Of a stretch of 64,000 bases of DNA, positions 54,216 through 63,101 are shown in pieces. The notes under the pieces are model-generated. The model was given only the letters and a program-made list of their open reading frames with translations, did no database searches and was not told the DNA's origin. Origin of the DNA: Natrinema salifodinae (GTDB lineage Archaea > Halobacteriota > Halobacteria > Halobacteriales > Natrialbaceae); contig NZ_FOIS01000004.1 of the NCBI RefSeq assembly GCF_900110455.1, positions 496,001 to 560,000 of the forward strand, read 5' to 3'. The translations under genes and the position numbers were made by a program. Positions within the stretch are counted from its first letter, which is position 1. Each line of letters starts with the position of its first letter.

Positions 54216-55295
54216 ATGAGACGACGAACCTTCGTCGGTGCGCTCGGCGGCACTGCACTCGCCGGAGTCGCCGGCTGTCTGACTCGGGACGGTGAACGCG
54301 GCGGTGACGAGGATACGCTCCGCGTCGCTACCTACGATTCGATGGTCGACGGGAACGATCCCGCCGGACCGTGGCTCAAGGAGGCCTTCGAGGAAGAGTA
54401 CCCCGACGCCGAACTCGAGTGGCAGACGCCGGAAAACGGCACCAACCGCTTCATCCAGCGCGAGCAAAGCGGGGAAGCGCCGGACGCCGACGTCTACCTC
54501 GGCCTCAACGTCGACGAACTCGCGCGGATCGACGACGCTCTCGGCGAAGGGGGGCTCTTTCGGAAACTCGATCGCGACCGGCTCGACCGGGCCGACCGCA
54601 TTCGCGACGGCCTCGACATGGGCGATCCCCACGACCGCGTCCTCGCCTACGACACGGGGTACATCAGCCTCGTCTACGACGAGAACGTCGTCGACGAACC
54701 CGAGTCGCTCGACGCCCTGACCGAGCCGGCCTACGAGGACGCGCTGCTCGCACAGAACGCCCAATCCTCGGACCCCGGCCGCGCGTTCCTACTGTGGACG
54801 ATCGACGCCTACGGCGAGGACGGCTACCTCGACTACTGGCGCGATCTCGACGCCAACGGCGTCCGGATTCTCGACGACTGGGACGAGTCCTACAACAGCG
54901 CCTACATGGAGGAAGAGCGACCGATGGTCGTCTCTTACTCGACCGACCAGGTGTTCGCCAGCGCCGCGGACTACGACATGGGCCGCCACCAGATCGCGTT
55001 CCCCGACGGGCAGGGGTACGCCAATCCCGAGGGGATGGCGATCTTCGAGGACGCCGCGGCGGTCGATCGAGCCTACCAGTTCTTCGATTTCGTCCTCTCG
55101 GACGACGCTCAGGCCGAAATCGCGCAGCGGAACGTCCAGTTCCCCGCGGTCGCCGACGACCACGTCGACCTCGACGAGGAGTTCGATCGATACGCCCACG
55201 AGCCGTCGGAGGCGGTGACGGTCGGCTACGATCAGCTCCGGGGGACCGTCGATGAATGGGTCGACGAGTGGGCGCGGGAGTTCGCCGGCCAGTAG
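54216..55295 (+). CDS. thiB: Thiamine-type ABC transporter substrate-binding lipoprotein (TbpA/ThiB family)
   Basis: 359 residues from MRRRTFVGALGGTALAGVAG; Tat signal with lipobox VAGC. The bacterial periplasmic-binding fold has LRVATYDSMVDGNDPAGPWL, VYLGLNVDELARIDDAL, YDTGYISLVYDENVV, SSDPGRAFLLWTIDAYG, and SYSTDQVFASA followed by GQGYANPEGMAIFEDA, as in ThiB proteins. Its ligand is probably thiamine or its phosphates, supported by the fused ThiP-like permease and ThiQ-like ATPase immediately downstream. TATA-like gcttaag is centred 28 nt upstream. The hexamer gtgtaa occurs twice between TATA and ATG and could be a regulator site. Confidence 0.88.
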   Translation: MRRRTFVGALGGTALAGVAGCLTRDGERGGDEDTLRVATYDSMVDGNDPAGPWLKEAFEEEYPDAELEWQTPENGTNRFIQREQSGEAPDADVYLGLNVDELARIDDALGEGGLFRKLDRDRLDRADRIRDGLDMGDPHDRVLAYDTGYISLVYDENVVDEPESLDALTEPAYEDALLAQNAQSSDPGRAFLLWTIDAYGEDGYLDYWRDLDANGVRILDDWDESYNSAYMEEERPMVVSYSTDQVFASAADYDMGRHQIAFPDGQGYANPEGMAIFEDAAAVDRAYQFFDFVLSDDAQAEIAQRNVQFPAVADDHVDLDEEFDRYAHEPSEAVTVGYDQLRGTVDEWVDEWAREFAGQ

Positions 55296-55299
55296 GACC

Positions 55300-57192
55300 G
55301 TGGCGACTTCGGATCGGTTCCGCGTCGGCGTCCCTGCGAGCGCCTGGTTCGAGCGCCACGCGCTCGCTCTGACAGCGCTGACCACCGCGACCGTCCTCGC
55401 GGTCATGCTCTACCTTCCGGTCGGCGCCGTTTTCGTCGACGCCGTCCGCGCCGAGGGAGCGGTGACGCTGACACATTTCGCCGACGTCCTCACCGACCCG
55501 TTCTACTTCGGGGTGCTCGCGGAGGTCATCGCGGAGCCGTTCGCGATCCGCAGCCACCTCGAGGCGCTCGCGGCCTGGCTCGCCGCCGTCTCGATTTCGA
55601 TTTCGCTCGAGTCGCCGGTTCCCGGGCTCGACCTGCCGGTTCCGTGGGTGCACGTCGACGCGCCGCCGGTCCGCAAGGGGCTGTTCGGCTTCACGGCCTA
55701 CCAGGCCGCGCTGTCGACGATCGCGAGCGTCGCGCTCGGGCTGCCGGCCGCCTCTATCCTGGCGAACTACGAGTTCCGCGGGCGGCGGATACTGCGCTCG
55801 CTGACGATCCTCCCGTTCGTGCTGCCGGGGATCATGGTTGCGGTCGGCTTCTACGCGATGTTCGGGCGCGCGGGGACGCTCAACGGGGTGCTCGGACTCG
55901 TCGGACTCGGCCCGTACCCCTTCGTCGAGTGGAATCCGCTCGCGATCGTGATCGTCGCCCACGCCTTCTACAACGCGCCGCTGGTCGCGCGTGTGACCGT
56001 CGCCGCCTGGGAGTCCGTCGACGTCCGGACCGTCGAAACCGCCCGGAGTCTGGGGGCGAGTCCCCGCCGCGCGTTCCGTGACGTGGTCGTCCCGCAGCTG
56101 CTGCCGGCCGTCTTCACGGGCGCGCTGCTGACCTTCATCTTCACGTTCATGACGTTCCCCATCGTGCTCGCGCTGGGCGGACTCCAGCTGGCGACCGTCG
56201 AGGTCTGGATCTACGACCGGGTCCGCCAGCTGGCCTACGGCGAGGCCGCGACGCTGGCCGTCCTCGAGACGCTCCTCTCGCTCGCGCTGACCTACGCCTA
56301 CCTCCGCTACGAGTCCGCGCAGTCCGGCCTGGCGCGGGCGGCGTCCCCGCCGCCGCGGGACCCGCTCTTTCCCGATCTCCGGACCGCGCTGTCGCCGCGC
56401 CGGCTTGCGATCGTCGGCTACGGGCTGGTCGCCCTGGTCGTCTTTGTCGGCCCGATGGCCAGCCTGGTCGCCGGGAGTTTCACGGACGGCGGCGGGCTGA
56501 CGCTGCGCCACTACGCGTTCCTGCTCGAGCGCCAGTTGGAGGGGGCGTCCTACCAGACGCTGCCGTGGGTCGCGATCCGAAACTCGCTGCTCTTCGGGGT
56601 CGCGACGCTCGCCGTCGCGGTGCCGATGGGGGTGGTCGTCTCGGTGGTGACGGCCCGCGCCGGCCGCTGGGGAGCACTCGTCGACACCGTAGCGATGCTC
56701 CCGCTGGCGGTCAGCGGCGTCGTCTTCGGGATCGGACTGCTCCGCGGCCTGGTGTTCGGGATTTCGTTGCCCGGCGGCTGGCAGTTCCAGGTGACGGGGA
56801 CGGTCGCGATCGTCGCCGCCCACGCCGTCGCGGCCTACCCGTTCGTGACGCGGAACGTCTCGCCGCTGCTGTCGAGCCTCGACCCCGCGATGGTCGAATC
56901 GGCTCGCGCCTTGGGGGCCTCCCGGTACCGTGCGCTCGTCGATATTGAACTACCGCTGGTAGCGAGCGGGATCGTCGCCGGGGCCGCATTCGCGTTCGCC
57001 ATCTCGATCGGCGAGTTCTCTTCGACGGTGATTTTGGCCAGCGGGAGCGACGCGTACACGATGCCCGTCGCCGTCGAGCGCTACCTGGGTCGCCGCTCCG
57101 GGCCCGCGATCGCCATGGGGACCCTCTTGCTCGTCGTCACGGCCGCGAGTTTCGTCGTCGTCGACCGCGTCGGCGGGAGGTTCGAGCGGTGA
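55300..57192 (+). CDS. thiP: Fused ABC permease (ThiP type, two membrane domains)
   Basis: 630 residues from a GTG at 55300, four bases after the upstream stop. Two permease domains are joined, each with an EAA loop: ESVDVRTVETARSLGASPRRAF around residue 250 and DPAMVESARALGASRYRALV around 545. About twelve hydrophobic segments are visible. Between domain halves lies YRYESAQ..LFPDLRTALSPRR. ThiP normally is one fused protein of about 530 residues; this one is longer because of an extracellular segment (residues about 70-130). It forms the channel for the ThiB-like binding protein. Its stop overlaps the start of the ATPase gene (GTGACC overlap). Confidence 0.9.
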   Translation: MATSDRFRVGVPASAWFERHALALTALTTATVLAVMLYLPVGAVFVDAVRAEGAVTLTHFADVLTDPFYFGVLAEVIAEPFAIRSHLEALAAWLAAVSISISLESPVPGLDLPVPWVHVDAPPVRKGLFGFTAYQAALSTIASVALGLPAASILANYEFRGRRILRSLTILPFVLPGIMVAVGFYAMFGRAGTLNGVLGLVGLGPYPFVEWNPLAIVIVAHAFYNAPLVARVTVAAWESVDVRTVETARSLGASPRRAFRDVVVPQLLPAVFTGALLTFIFTFMTFPIVLALGGLQLATVEVWIYDRVRQLAYGEAATLAVLETLLSLALTYAYLRYESAQSGLARAASPPPRDPLFPDLRTALSPRRLAIVGYGLVALVVFVGPMASLVAGSFTDGGGLTLRHYAFLLERQLEGASYQTLPWVAIRNSLLFGVATLAVAVPMGVVVSVVTARAGRWGALVDTVAMLPLAVSGVVFGIGLLRGLVFGISLPGGWQFQVTGTVAIVAAHAVAAYPFVTRNVSPLLSSLDPAMVESARALGASRYRALVDIELPLVASGIVAGAAFAFAISIGEFSSTVILASGSDAYTMPVAVERYLGRRSGPAIAMGTLLLVVTAASFVVVDRVGGRFER

Positions 57193-58364
57193 CCCGACTC
57201 ACCCTCGACGGCGTCTCGAAGCGATACGACGGCACCGTCGCGCTCGCGGACGTCGACCTCACCGTCCGCGACGGGGAGTTCTTCACCCTCGTCGGCCCCT
57301 CCGGGTGCGGCAAGACGACCACCCTCAGAACGATCGCCGGCTTCGAGGAGCCGACCGCGGGGGACGTGCGCTTCGACGGCCGGGAGATGGCCGGCGTGCC
57401 GCCCGAGCGGCGCGACGTCGGCGTCGTCTTCCAGAGCTACGCGCTGTTCCCACACATGAGCGTCGCCGAGAACGTCGGCTACGGCTTGCGGTTCCGGGAG
57501 CCCCCAGAGGGAACGACCGTCGACGAGCGCGTCGCCGAACTGCTCGCGTTAGTCGACCTCGAGGGGATGGGCGACCGCGATCCCGAACGGCTGTCGGGCG
57601 GCCAGCGCCAGCGGGTGGCCCTGGCCCGCGCGCTCGCGCCGGCCCCCGACCTCCTCTTGCTCGACGAGCCGATGAGCGCGCTCGACGCCAGGCTCCGGGA
57701 ATCGCTGCGTCGGCAGGTCACGCGGATCCAGTCGGAACTCGGCATCACGACCATCTACGTCACGCACGACCAGGCGGAGGCCCTGGCGATCTCGGATCGG
57801 CTCGCGGTGATGGCCGACGGCCGGATCGAACAGGTCGGGAAGCCCCAGGAGATCTACCGCGAGCCCGCGACGCGGTTCGTCGCCGAGTTCGTCGGCGACA
57901 ACAACGTCTTCGACGGCCGCGTGCGGGATCGAGGACGGAGTTACCACGGAACCGGCGACGGCGACGGGGGCGACAGTGACGGCGACGGTGACGGCGGCCT
58001 CGCGACCGGCGACGGCGACGGGGGCGACAGTGACGGCGACGGTGACGGCGGCCTCGCGACCGGCGACGGCGAGTACGCGCGAGTCGCCGTCGACGGCGAG
58101 CCCTTCGCGCTGCCGGCGCTGCCCGACGTCGGCGACGCCGAGCGGGTCACGTTCTGCGTGCGGCCTGGCGCGCTCTCTCCGACCGCCGACCGTAACCGGC
58201 TGACGGTGACCGTCGAGACCACCGAGTTCCTCGGCGAGACCGTTCGGGTCAACGGCCGGTGGAACGGCAGCGAGATCGCCCTCCGGCTGCCGGACGTGCC
58301 CGACGGAGACGAACTAACGGTCGGGTTCGCGCCCGAGGACGTCCACGTCGTCTCGACCCGGTAG
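57189..58364 (+). CDS. thiQ: ABC transporter ATPase (ThiQ/FbpC-like) with duplicated Gly-Asp linker
   Basis: 391 residues from a GTG at 57189 (MTRLTLDGVSKRYDGTVALA). Walker A GPSGCGKTT, Q-loop VVFQSYALFPHM, LSGGQRQRV, Walker B LLLDEPMSALD, H-loop YVTHDQ; then a TOBE-like C-terminal domain ending ELTVGFAPEDVHVVS. Such MalK/FbpC-type ATPases drive thiamine, iron or other uptake; the neighbouring genes favour thiamine. Between ATPase and TOBE regions lies an exact 18-residue tandem repeat (TGDGDGGDSDGDGDGGLA twice), encoded by the 54-bp duplication at 57951-58058. It is the last gene of the thiB-thiP-thiQ operon. Confidence 0.9.
   Translation: MTRLTLDGVSKRYDGTVALADVDLTVRDGEFFTLVGPSGCGKTTTLRTIAGFEEPTAGDVRFDGREMAGVPPERRDVGVVFQSYALFPHMSVAENVGYGLRFREPPEGTTVDERVAELLALVDLEGMGDRDPERLSGGQRQRVALARALAPAPDLLLLDEPMSALDARLRESLRRQVTRIQSELGITTIYVTHDQAEALAISDRLAVMADGRIEQVGKPQEIYREPATRFVAEFVGDNNVFDGRVRDRGRSYHGTGDGDGGDSDGDGDGGLATGDGDGGDSDGDGDGGLATGDGEYARVAVDGEPFALPALPDVGDAERVTFCVRPGALSPTADRNRLTVTVETTEFLGETVRVNGRWNGSEIALRLPDVPDGDELTVGFAPEDVHVVSTR
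57951..58058 (+). repeat. Exact 54-bp tandem duplication inside the ATPase gene
   Basis: Two identical 54-bp units (57951-58004 and 58005-58058) plus a partial third copy keep the frame and add 18 residues per unit to a disordered Gly/Asp linker. Identical copies indicate a recent slippage or unequal crossover event, so copy number may vary between strains. Confidence 0.85.
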
Positions 58365-58444
58365 CCCGCCGGGCGAGCTGGTTGATCCAGCAAGCCAGAA
58401 TGCGCAAGTCGTTGCTTTTCGACCCGGTCGTGGTAGTTATCTGC

Positions 58445-58756
58445 ATGCATGTAACCCGACGGCTCCGGATCGACGTCGAACGGCGAGAGGTGGCGGTCGG
58501 GGACGAAATCACCGTCCGCGTTCGGGATAACCGACGGCAGCCCGTCGAGGGGGCCATCGTCCAGACGCAGTCGAAATCGGCGCGAACGGACGAGCGGGGG
58601 CTGTGCCGATTCCGATTCAACTCGCCAGGCTTCTGGAAGCTCGTCGCGGCAAAGTCACCGACCGAGCGCGTCGCGTACAAGCCGGCGTCGACGCTCGTCC
58701 GGGTCGTCCCGAACAAGGCCGCGCTCCGTCCGTATCGCCTGGCCGGCTCGCGGTGA
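58445..58756 (+). CDS. Small carboxypeptidase-regulatory-like beta domain protein
   Basis: 103 residues from MHVTRRLRIDVERREVAVGD. The single domain EITVRVRDNRRQPVEGAIVQ, then TDERGLCRFRFNSPGFWKLV, matches the carboxypeptidase regulatory-like / transthyretin-type fold ('V.D..G.PVEGA.V', 'TDE.G...F.F...G.W.L'). No signal peptide is visible, so it is probably cytoplasmic. TATA-like gcttttc is centred 27 nt upstream. It sits just after the thiamine-type transporter, but on its own promoter. Function unknown. Confidence 0.72.
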   Translation: MHVTRRLRIDVERREVAVGDEITVRVRDNRRQPVEGAIVQTQSKSARTDERGLCRFRFNSPGFWKLVAAKSPTERVAYKPASTLVRVVPNKAALRPYRLAGSR

Positions 58757-58833
58757 CGGACCGATCCGACAGGCGAGTGACAGTGGCACTGACCGGGCAT
58801 AGAATTATCCCGGTCGCCGTAATGTGATAGTTG

Positions 58834-59034
58834 ATGGCACACACGAAATCCGGTCGAACGAAAAAGGCTCACGACGCCGAGCGCCGCCAGCGAGAGCGGG
58901 AACTCGCGGAGGCGCTCGAACGGCGCGACGAACCCGAGCCCGACCAGCTGCGCACCGAGGCCGTCGATGCGGACGCGGGCGACCTGGTCGACGTCGAAAC
59001 GAACGGAGAACTGGAAGCGGACGCGGACGAGTAG
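58834..59034 (+). CDS. Small charged helical protein, 66 residues
   Basis: 66 residues from MAHTKSGRTKKAHDAERRQR. A Lys/Arg-rich N-terminus is followed by one long charged helix (ERELAEALERRDEPEPDQLR) and an acidic tail ending EADADE. No cysteine or hydrophobic core is visible, so it is likely disordered or coiled. TATA-like gaattatc is centred about 29 nt upstream, supporting a leaderless start. I do not recognise the family. It may be a nucleic-acid-associated factor. Confidence 0.6.
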   Translation: MAHTKSGRTKKAHDAERRQRERELAEALERRDEPEPDQLRTEAVDADAGDLVDVETNGELEADADE

Positions 59035-59040
59035 TCTGCT

Positions 59041-59190
59041 CTCCCTTTTCCTGATCGGGACGGTCCTCGAAGTCCTCCAGAAGAACGCGATTCCGAGCAC
59101 GGTCACGATCGACAGCAGCTGCAGCGGCGCGGCGATCCGAACGAAGCCCGCGAACGTGTCCTCCGGCCCGTAGACGAATCGGAGACACCC
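59041..59190 (-). pseudogene. Remnant of an SLC13/DASS-type permease C-terminus
   Basis: Minus-strand translation from about 59190 gives RFVYGPEDTFAGFVRIAAP followed by LQLLSIVTVLGIAFFWRTSR. It recalls the C-terminal end of SLC13/anion permeases, where a 'VYGPGGY.F.DFVR.GAPLQLL' motif precedes the last helix. There is no start codon, and the frame is cut at the left end of the helicase gene. It appears to be a decayed fragment about 50 codons long. The similarity is by eye and the fragment may be something else. Confidence 0.4.
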
Positions 59191-59199
59191 CGGTACTCG

Positions 59200-61587
59200 T
59201 TACTGCGATGAGAGCCGCGATCGGAACCGCTCGAGTCCGACGTCGAGCATGTCGGGACTGACGGCCTGGAACTCCCCGTCATCGGGCAGGTACGGACGGA
59301 CGGAGTCCCAGCTCTCGCGAGCGTACCGCTCGTCGAGCAGAACCCGCACGCCGACGTCCTCGGGCGAACGGATGACGCGCCCGACCGCCTGGCGAGCCTT
59401 CCGGACCGCGGGGATGGTCAGCGCGTACGTGAAGCCGTCGCCGAACGCGTCGTCGTAGGCCCGGCGGACGGCCTCGGTGCGGGGGCTCGAGGTGTTGACG
59501 ATCGGGACGCCGCAGACGACCGCGGCGGCCAGGCGGTCGCCGCTGTAGTCGACGCCCTCGGTCAGCGTGCCCCGCAGGCTGGTGACGAGCACCTTCCCGC
59601 CGCCGGCGAAGAACTCGGCTTTGAGCGACTGGGTGGTCTCGTCGTCGGTGGCGGCGTCCAACAGAACCGGCTTCTCGACGCGGTCCTCGAGCACGCCGGC
59701 GGTCCACTCGGCCTCGGCGTAACTCGGCATGCCGACGAGGACGTTACCGGGGAGGCGAGCGACCGTCGCGATCGCGTCGGCGTAGTGCGTTCTGGTCGGG
59801 TTCTCCTCGCCGGGACGGCCTCGGTTATCGTAGGTGAACTTCGGCGCGGCGACTGCGAAGCTCTCGCGATTCTCTGCGGGGAAGTGGAGCCCGTACCGGC
59901 GCTCGACGACCGGCCGGTCCTCCTCGCGGGCGAGGTACTGGAGGCCCGTGACCTCCGTGAAGGCGTCAATCGGCTCGAGCGTCGCGCTCATCAGGATGCC
60001 ACCGCCGAAGGTCCCGAGGCGATCGCCGATGGCGTCGCTTGGGACGCAGTTGTGCAGCGAGAGGCGAGCGTTGTAGGCCCGTCGCCACGAGTCGGCGGGT
60101 TCGGTGTCGTCCCAGGTGCGCTCGAGTTCGATCTCCCGGAAGTAGTCGGTGTGACCGCGGCGGTACCACTCGCCGAGCACGCGGCCGACGGCGGGCGCGG
60201 CACGGGTCCGGTCCTCGTCTTCGGCCTCGTTTAACACCCGCTGGACGACCGCGCCGACGGCCTCGGCGCGGACCCAGTCGGCGTCGCCGTAGCCCGCATT
60301 TCGGGCCCACTCGGTGAGTTCGTCCTCGGCGGGTGCTTTCGGATCACGGAGAGGGAGCTCCTCGTCTTCGAGGTCGTTCAGATTCGACTGCCACCCCCTG
60401 TAGTTCCGGTCGAGGTGGGCGGTGACTCGTCGGTCGAGTTCCGCTCGGAGATCCCGGACGAACTCGAGCGTTCGGTTGAGTTCTTCGTAAGAAACGTCGC
60501 TGTCGTTCAATTCTCCGCGGACCAGGTCGGCGTCGGCGGTCTTCGACCCGCCCTCCACCTGCCGGCCCTCGCGCTCGTCCTTGATCGGCTGGATGACCCG
60601 CGAGAGTTCGGTCTCGGCGTCCCGGAGCGTCGTGTCGGCGACCCCCTCGCTGACCAGATCGCGGACGCGCGGTTCCAGCATGTGGGCCTCGTCGCAGACG
60701 ACGAACGTGGAGTCGTCGAGCAGCGCCCCGGTGAACGAGCCCACGGTCCGCGGATCGAACGCATGGTAATAGTTCCCGATGACGACCTCAACGTGGCCCA
60801 GCGCCGCACCCATCACAGAGTGTGGACAGGTGCCGTGTTTCACCGAGCGGGCGACCAGCTCTTCCGGCGTGACCATGCCGGCGTCGGTGAAGTCGTACGG
60901 GACCGCTTCCACCGCGTCTCCCTCCTCGTCGTCCGGCAGGTCTTCGAGGTACTGCGCGTAGAACGGACAGTACTCGGTCTCGGCGCCGACGGGCCCGCCC
61001 TCGCCGTACTCGGGCAAGTCGGGCGGGTAGGGCGTCGGTTCGCCCGCGGTCTCGAGGAAGGTGCTTCGGGACCGGTCGCCGCTGTCGGCCAGGCCGATCT
61101 GTTGACTGCGGGCGCGGGCAGCCAGATTCTGTGCGGTCGTGTCGCCGCCCTCGCCGGTGAGGTCGCGGGTGCGGTCCCGCAGGGTCTCGCAGCGGTCGTA
61201 GACGTTGCCGTCGTCGATTCCGGCCGCGCCCTCGCGGTTGTACGGACAGACGTCGGCCTTCCCGACGAGGGTCAATCCCGAGACCGGGTCCCAGTCGGCG
61301 GGCAGGTTCTCGTTGATCGTCTCGAGGTCGGCCTCGAACTGGTGCAGTTGCTGTTTGACGCTCGTCAGCACCAGCACGCGCTCGTAGTCGGTGTCCGGAT
61401 CGCGTACGAGGTCGATCCCCGCGGTCAGCGCGATCATCGTTTTCCCGGTGCCACAGGCCCCCTCGATGACGGTGTAGCCGCCGTCCCGTGCAGTATCGAT
61501 AGCGGTCTCGATGCCGTCGACCTGCGGGTCGTACGGGTGCTCGTGGCCGAACACCGTCCGCCAGTTCGTCATTCCTGCCGTACTCAT
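59200..61587 (-). CDS. XPD/DinG-type DNA helicase with predicted Fe-S cluster
   Basis: 795 residues from MSTAGMTNWRTVFGHEHPYD; an ATG at 61572 (MTNWRTVF) is possible too. SF2 helicase: Walker A EGACGTGKT (residues 42-50), motif II DEAH in VVCDEAHMLEPRV, motif VI QAVGRVIRSPEDVG. Between them four Cys residues (ADVCPYN, DRCETL, EYCPFY, TCPHS) fit the Fe-S cluster site of XPD and DinG. The family unwinds DNA 5'-to-3' in repair. The 865-residue frame from 61797 adds unrelated sequence. It is convergent with the small charged protein and the permease remnant. Acidic insertions lengthen it over bacterial relatives. Confidence 0.93.
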   Translation of the reverse strand: MSTAGMTNWRTVFGHEHPYDPQVDGIETAIDTARDGGYTVIEGACGTGKTMIALTAGIDLVRDPDTDYERVLVLTSVKQQLHQFEADLETINENLPADWDPVSGLTLVGKADVCPYNREGAAGIDDGNVYDRCETLRDRTRDLTGEGGDTTAQNLAARARSQQIGLADSGDRSRSTFLETAGEPTPYPPDLPEYGEGGPVGAETEYCPFYAQYLEDLPDDEEGDAVEAVPYDFTDAGMVTPEELVARSVKHGTCPHSVMGAALGHVEVVIGNYYHAFDPRTVGSFTGALLDDSTFVVCDEAHMLEPRVRDLVSEGVADTTLRDAETELSRVIQPIKDEREGRQVEGGSKTADADLVRGELNDSDVSYEELNRTLEFVRDLRAELDRRVTAHLDRNYRGWQSNLNDLEDEELPLRDPKAPAEDELTEWARNAGYGDADWVRAEAVGAVVQRVLNEAEDEDRTRAAPAVGRVLGEWYRRGHTDYFREIELERTWDDTEPADSWRRAYNARLSLHNCVPSDAIGDRLGTFGGGILMSATLEPIDAFTEVTGLQYLAREEDRPVVERRYGLHFPAENRESFAVAAPKFTYDNRGRPGEENPTRTHYADAIATVARLPGNVLVGMPSYAEAEWTAGVLEDRVEKPVLLDAATDDETTQSLKAEFFAGGGKVLVTSLRGTLTEGVDYSGDRLAAAVVCGVPIVNTSSPRTEAVRRAYDDAFGDGFTYALTIPAVRKARQAVGRVIRSPEDVGVRVLLDERYARESWDSVRPYLPDDGEFQAVSPDMLDVGLERFRSRLSSQ

Positions 61588-61808
61588 CGTCGGTCGTCCA
61601 TAGCGTTGACGGACTGGAGTGGCCGCGTCCCGGTACAAAAACGTGCGGCCGTTATCGGACGGCGGCGCGGTCGCTCGCTCGAACTGATTGCCCTCGTAAT
61701 ACGGGTACACAGCGGTTGTGAGCTGGAATACCGGCGGGCTCCCGACGGCGGGGACCGGTCGGCCGTTGCCAGCGTGTGCCTTTACTTGATCGGGCACCTA
61801 TCGACGGT

Positions 61809-62048
61809 ATGAAGGTCCCCACCTCTCTCGAAAACGCTGATCGAGACGATCTGGTCGTCCGCACGTTCGAATACGACGACGGCAGCGTCATCGCGGTCGA
61901 TTTCGGCAACGCGGCCGCGGACATCGAGGTCGACGTCCTCGGCTCGACCGCGATCATCGTCGCGGGCGGCGAGCAGTTCGAGTTCGAACTCCCGCCCGAA
62001 GCGAGCAACGTCGTCGCGCGCAACGGCGTGCTCACGATCGAAGAGTAG
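61809..62048 (+). CDS. DUF7127-type small CS/Hsp20-like protein
   Basis: 79 residues from MKVPTSLENADRDDLVVRTF. Beta-rich with FEYDDGSVIAVDFGNAAADI and GSTAIIVAGGEQFEFELPPE, then RNGVLTIEE at the C-terminus, as in the crystallin-like strand ending of small heat-shock proteins. I recall near-identical haloarchaeal proteins annotated DUF7127, described as Hsp20-like. TATA-like gcctttac is centred 27 nt upstream. Chaperone activity is inferred only. Confidence 0.8.
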   Translation: MKVPTSLENADRDDLVVRTFEYDDGSVIAVDFGNAAADIEVDVLGSTAIIVAGGEQFEFELPPEASNVVARNGVLTIEE

Positions 62049-62245
62049 CGGTCACCGCCGGTCGAGCGGAGCGGCCGCACCGCTTCGCAGGCGCGCACGG
62101 TCTCCGGTCGGTTCGCCCGCCGTTTCACCTGCAACGGTCGTATCGGTCGTCCCTGCCGATTGGCGGTCTATTCCCGGCGGATACGACATCCTCGACGACC
62201 GACCGGAAGCACAACGCCTTCCACGGTCCGCTGACTAACACGGAT

Positions 62246-62827
62246 ATGAGCGATACCGACTCCATCGACGTCGATAGCTGGCGCGCGGAACTCGAGTCGA
62301 AACGCGCCGAGAAAGACGAGTTCTTCGCCGATCACCCGCAGTCGCCGATCCCGCCGGAGGACCGCGACGACTTCGACGGCCTCGAGTACTTCGACCCCGA
62401 TTCGGACTACCGAGTAACCGCGACCGCGACGGTCCACGACGACCCCGAAGTCGTGCTGGTAGACACCACCGCGGGCCGGGAGATGCGCTACCTCCGAACT
62501 GCGACCCTCGAATTCGAACTCGACCGCGACGACGAGGACCTGGCGGACGGCACGTTCGAACTGGCGGCCTACCAGCAGGAGAGCCCGAACGAGCAGCCGC
62601 TGTTCGTCCCCTTCCGGGACAAGACGACCGGCCAGCAGACCTACGATGGCGGTCGGTACATGGAACTCGCACCGGAGGACGAACTCGCGGACGGCGACGA
62701 AATCGTCGTCGACTTCAACCTGGCGTACACCCCCTTCTGCGCCTACAGCGAAACCTTCGACTGTCCGCTCCCGCCGGAAGAGAACTGGCTCGAAGTCGCG
62801 ATTCCGGCCGGCGAACGGCACGAGTGA
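62246..62827 (+). CDS. DUF1684 domain protein
   Basis: 193 residues from MSDTDSIDVDSWRAELESKR. The DUF1684 pattern is good: W(R)xELExKRAEKDEFF, HPQSPIPPEDRDDFDGLEYF, LFVPFRDKTTGQQTYDGGRY and the terminal DFNLAYTPFCAYSETFDCPLP...ENWL with conserved Cys and Asn. A beta-sandwich of unknown chemistry; no signal peptide, so cytoplasmic. No clear TATA element is seen upstream of this ATG. It stands alone. Confidence 0.9.
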   Translation: MSDTDSIDVDSWRAELESKRAEKDEFFADHPQSPIPPEDRDDFDGLEYFDPDSDYRVTATATVHDDPEVVLVDTTAGREMRYLRTATLEFELDRDDEDLADGTFELAAYQQESPNEQPLFVPFRDKTTGQQTYDGGRYMELAPEDELADGDEIVVDFNLAYTPFCAYSETFDCPLPPEENWLEVAIPAGERHE

Positions 62828-63101
62828 TTTCGGCTTCCGACCGCCTGGTTTCGTGATCGATAGCGGTCATTTCACCTGAACGTGAGACCGTGGCTCACGG
62901 CGTATCGCCGCGGCCGCTACCTCCTTCAGGTATCGACACACCGATCCGAGTAAATTTCAGGAATCGAAAAGGTGCGTTTCGAGTCGAGTCAATCGGCTCG
63001 CGAGGGGCTGTCCGGCCGGAACAGCGGGCTCGAGTAGAAATGAGGGGGTTGGGACGGCGCGGAGCGCGGAGAAACGGGAAAGCGGAAGAGGCGGAAGCCG
63101 A

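Noticed and set aside
54190-54240. TPP riboswitch in front of the thiamine-type operon
   Set aside because: A TATA-like element only 28 nt from the ATG leaves no room for a transcribed leader, so a THI element is not possible here.
54664-56823. A 719-codon minus-strand frame across the thiamine-type transporter genes
   Set aside because: Extremely Arg/Asp/Pro-rich and antisense to a membrane permease with clear motifs; no start context.
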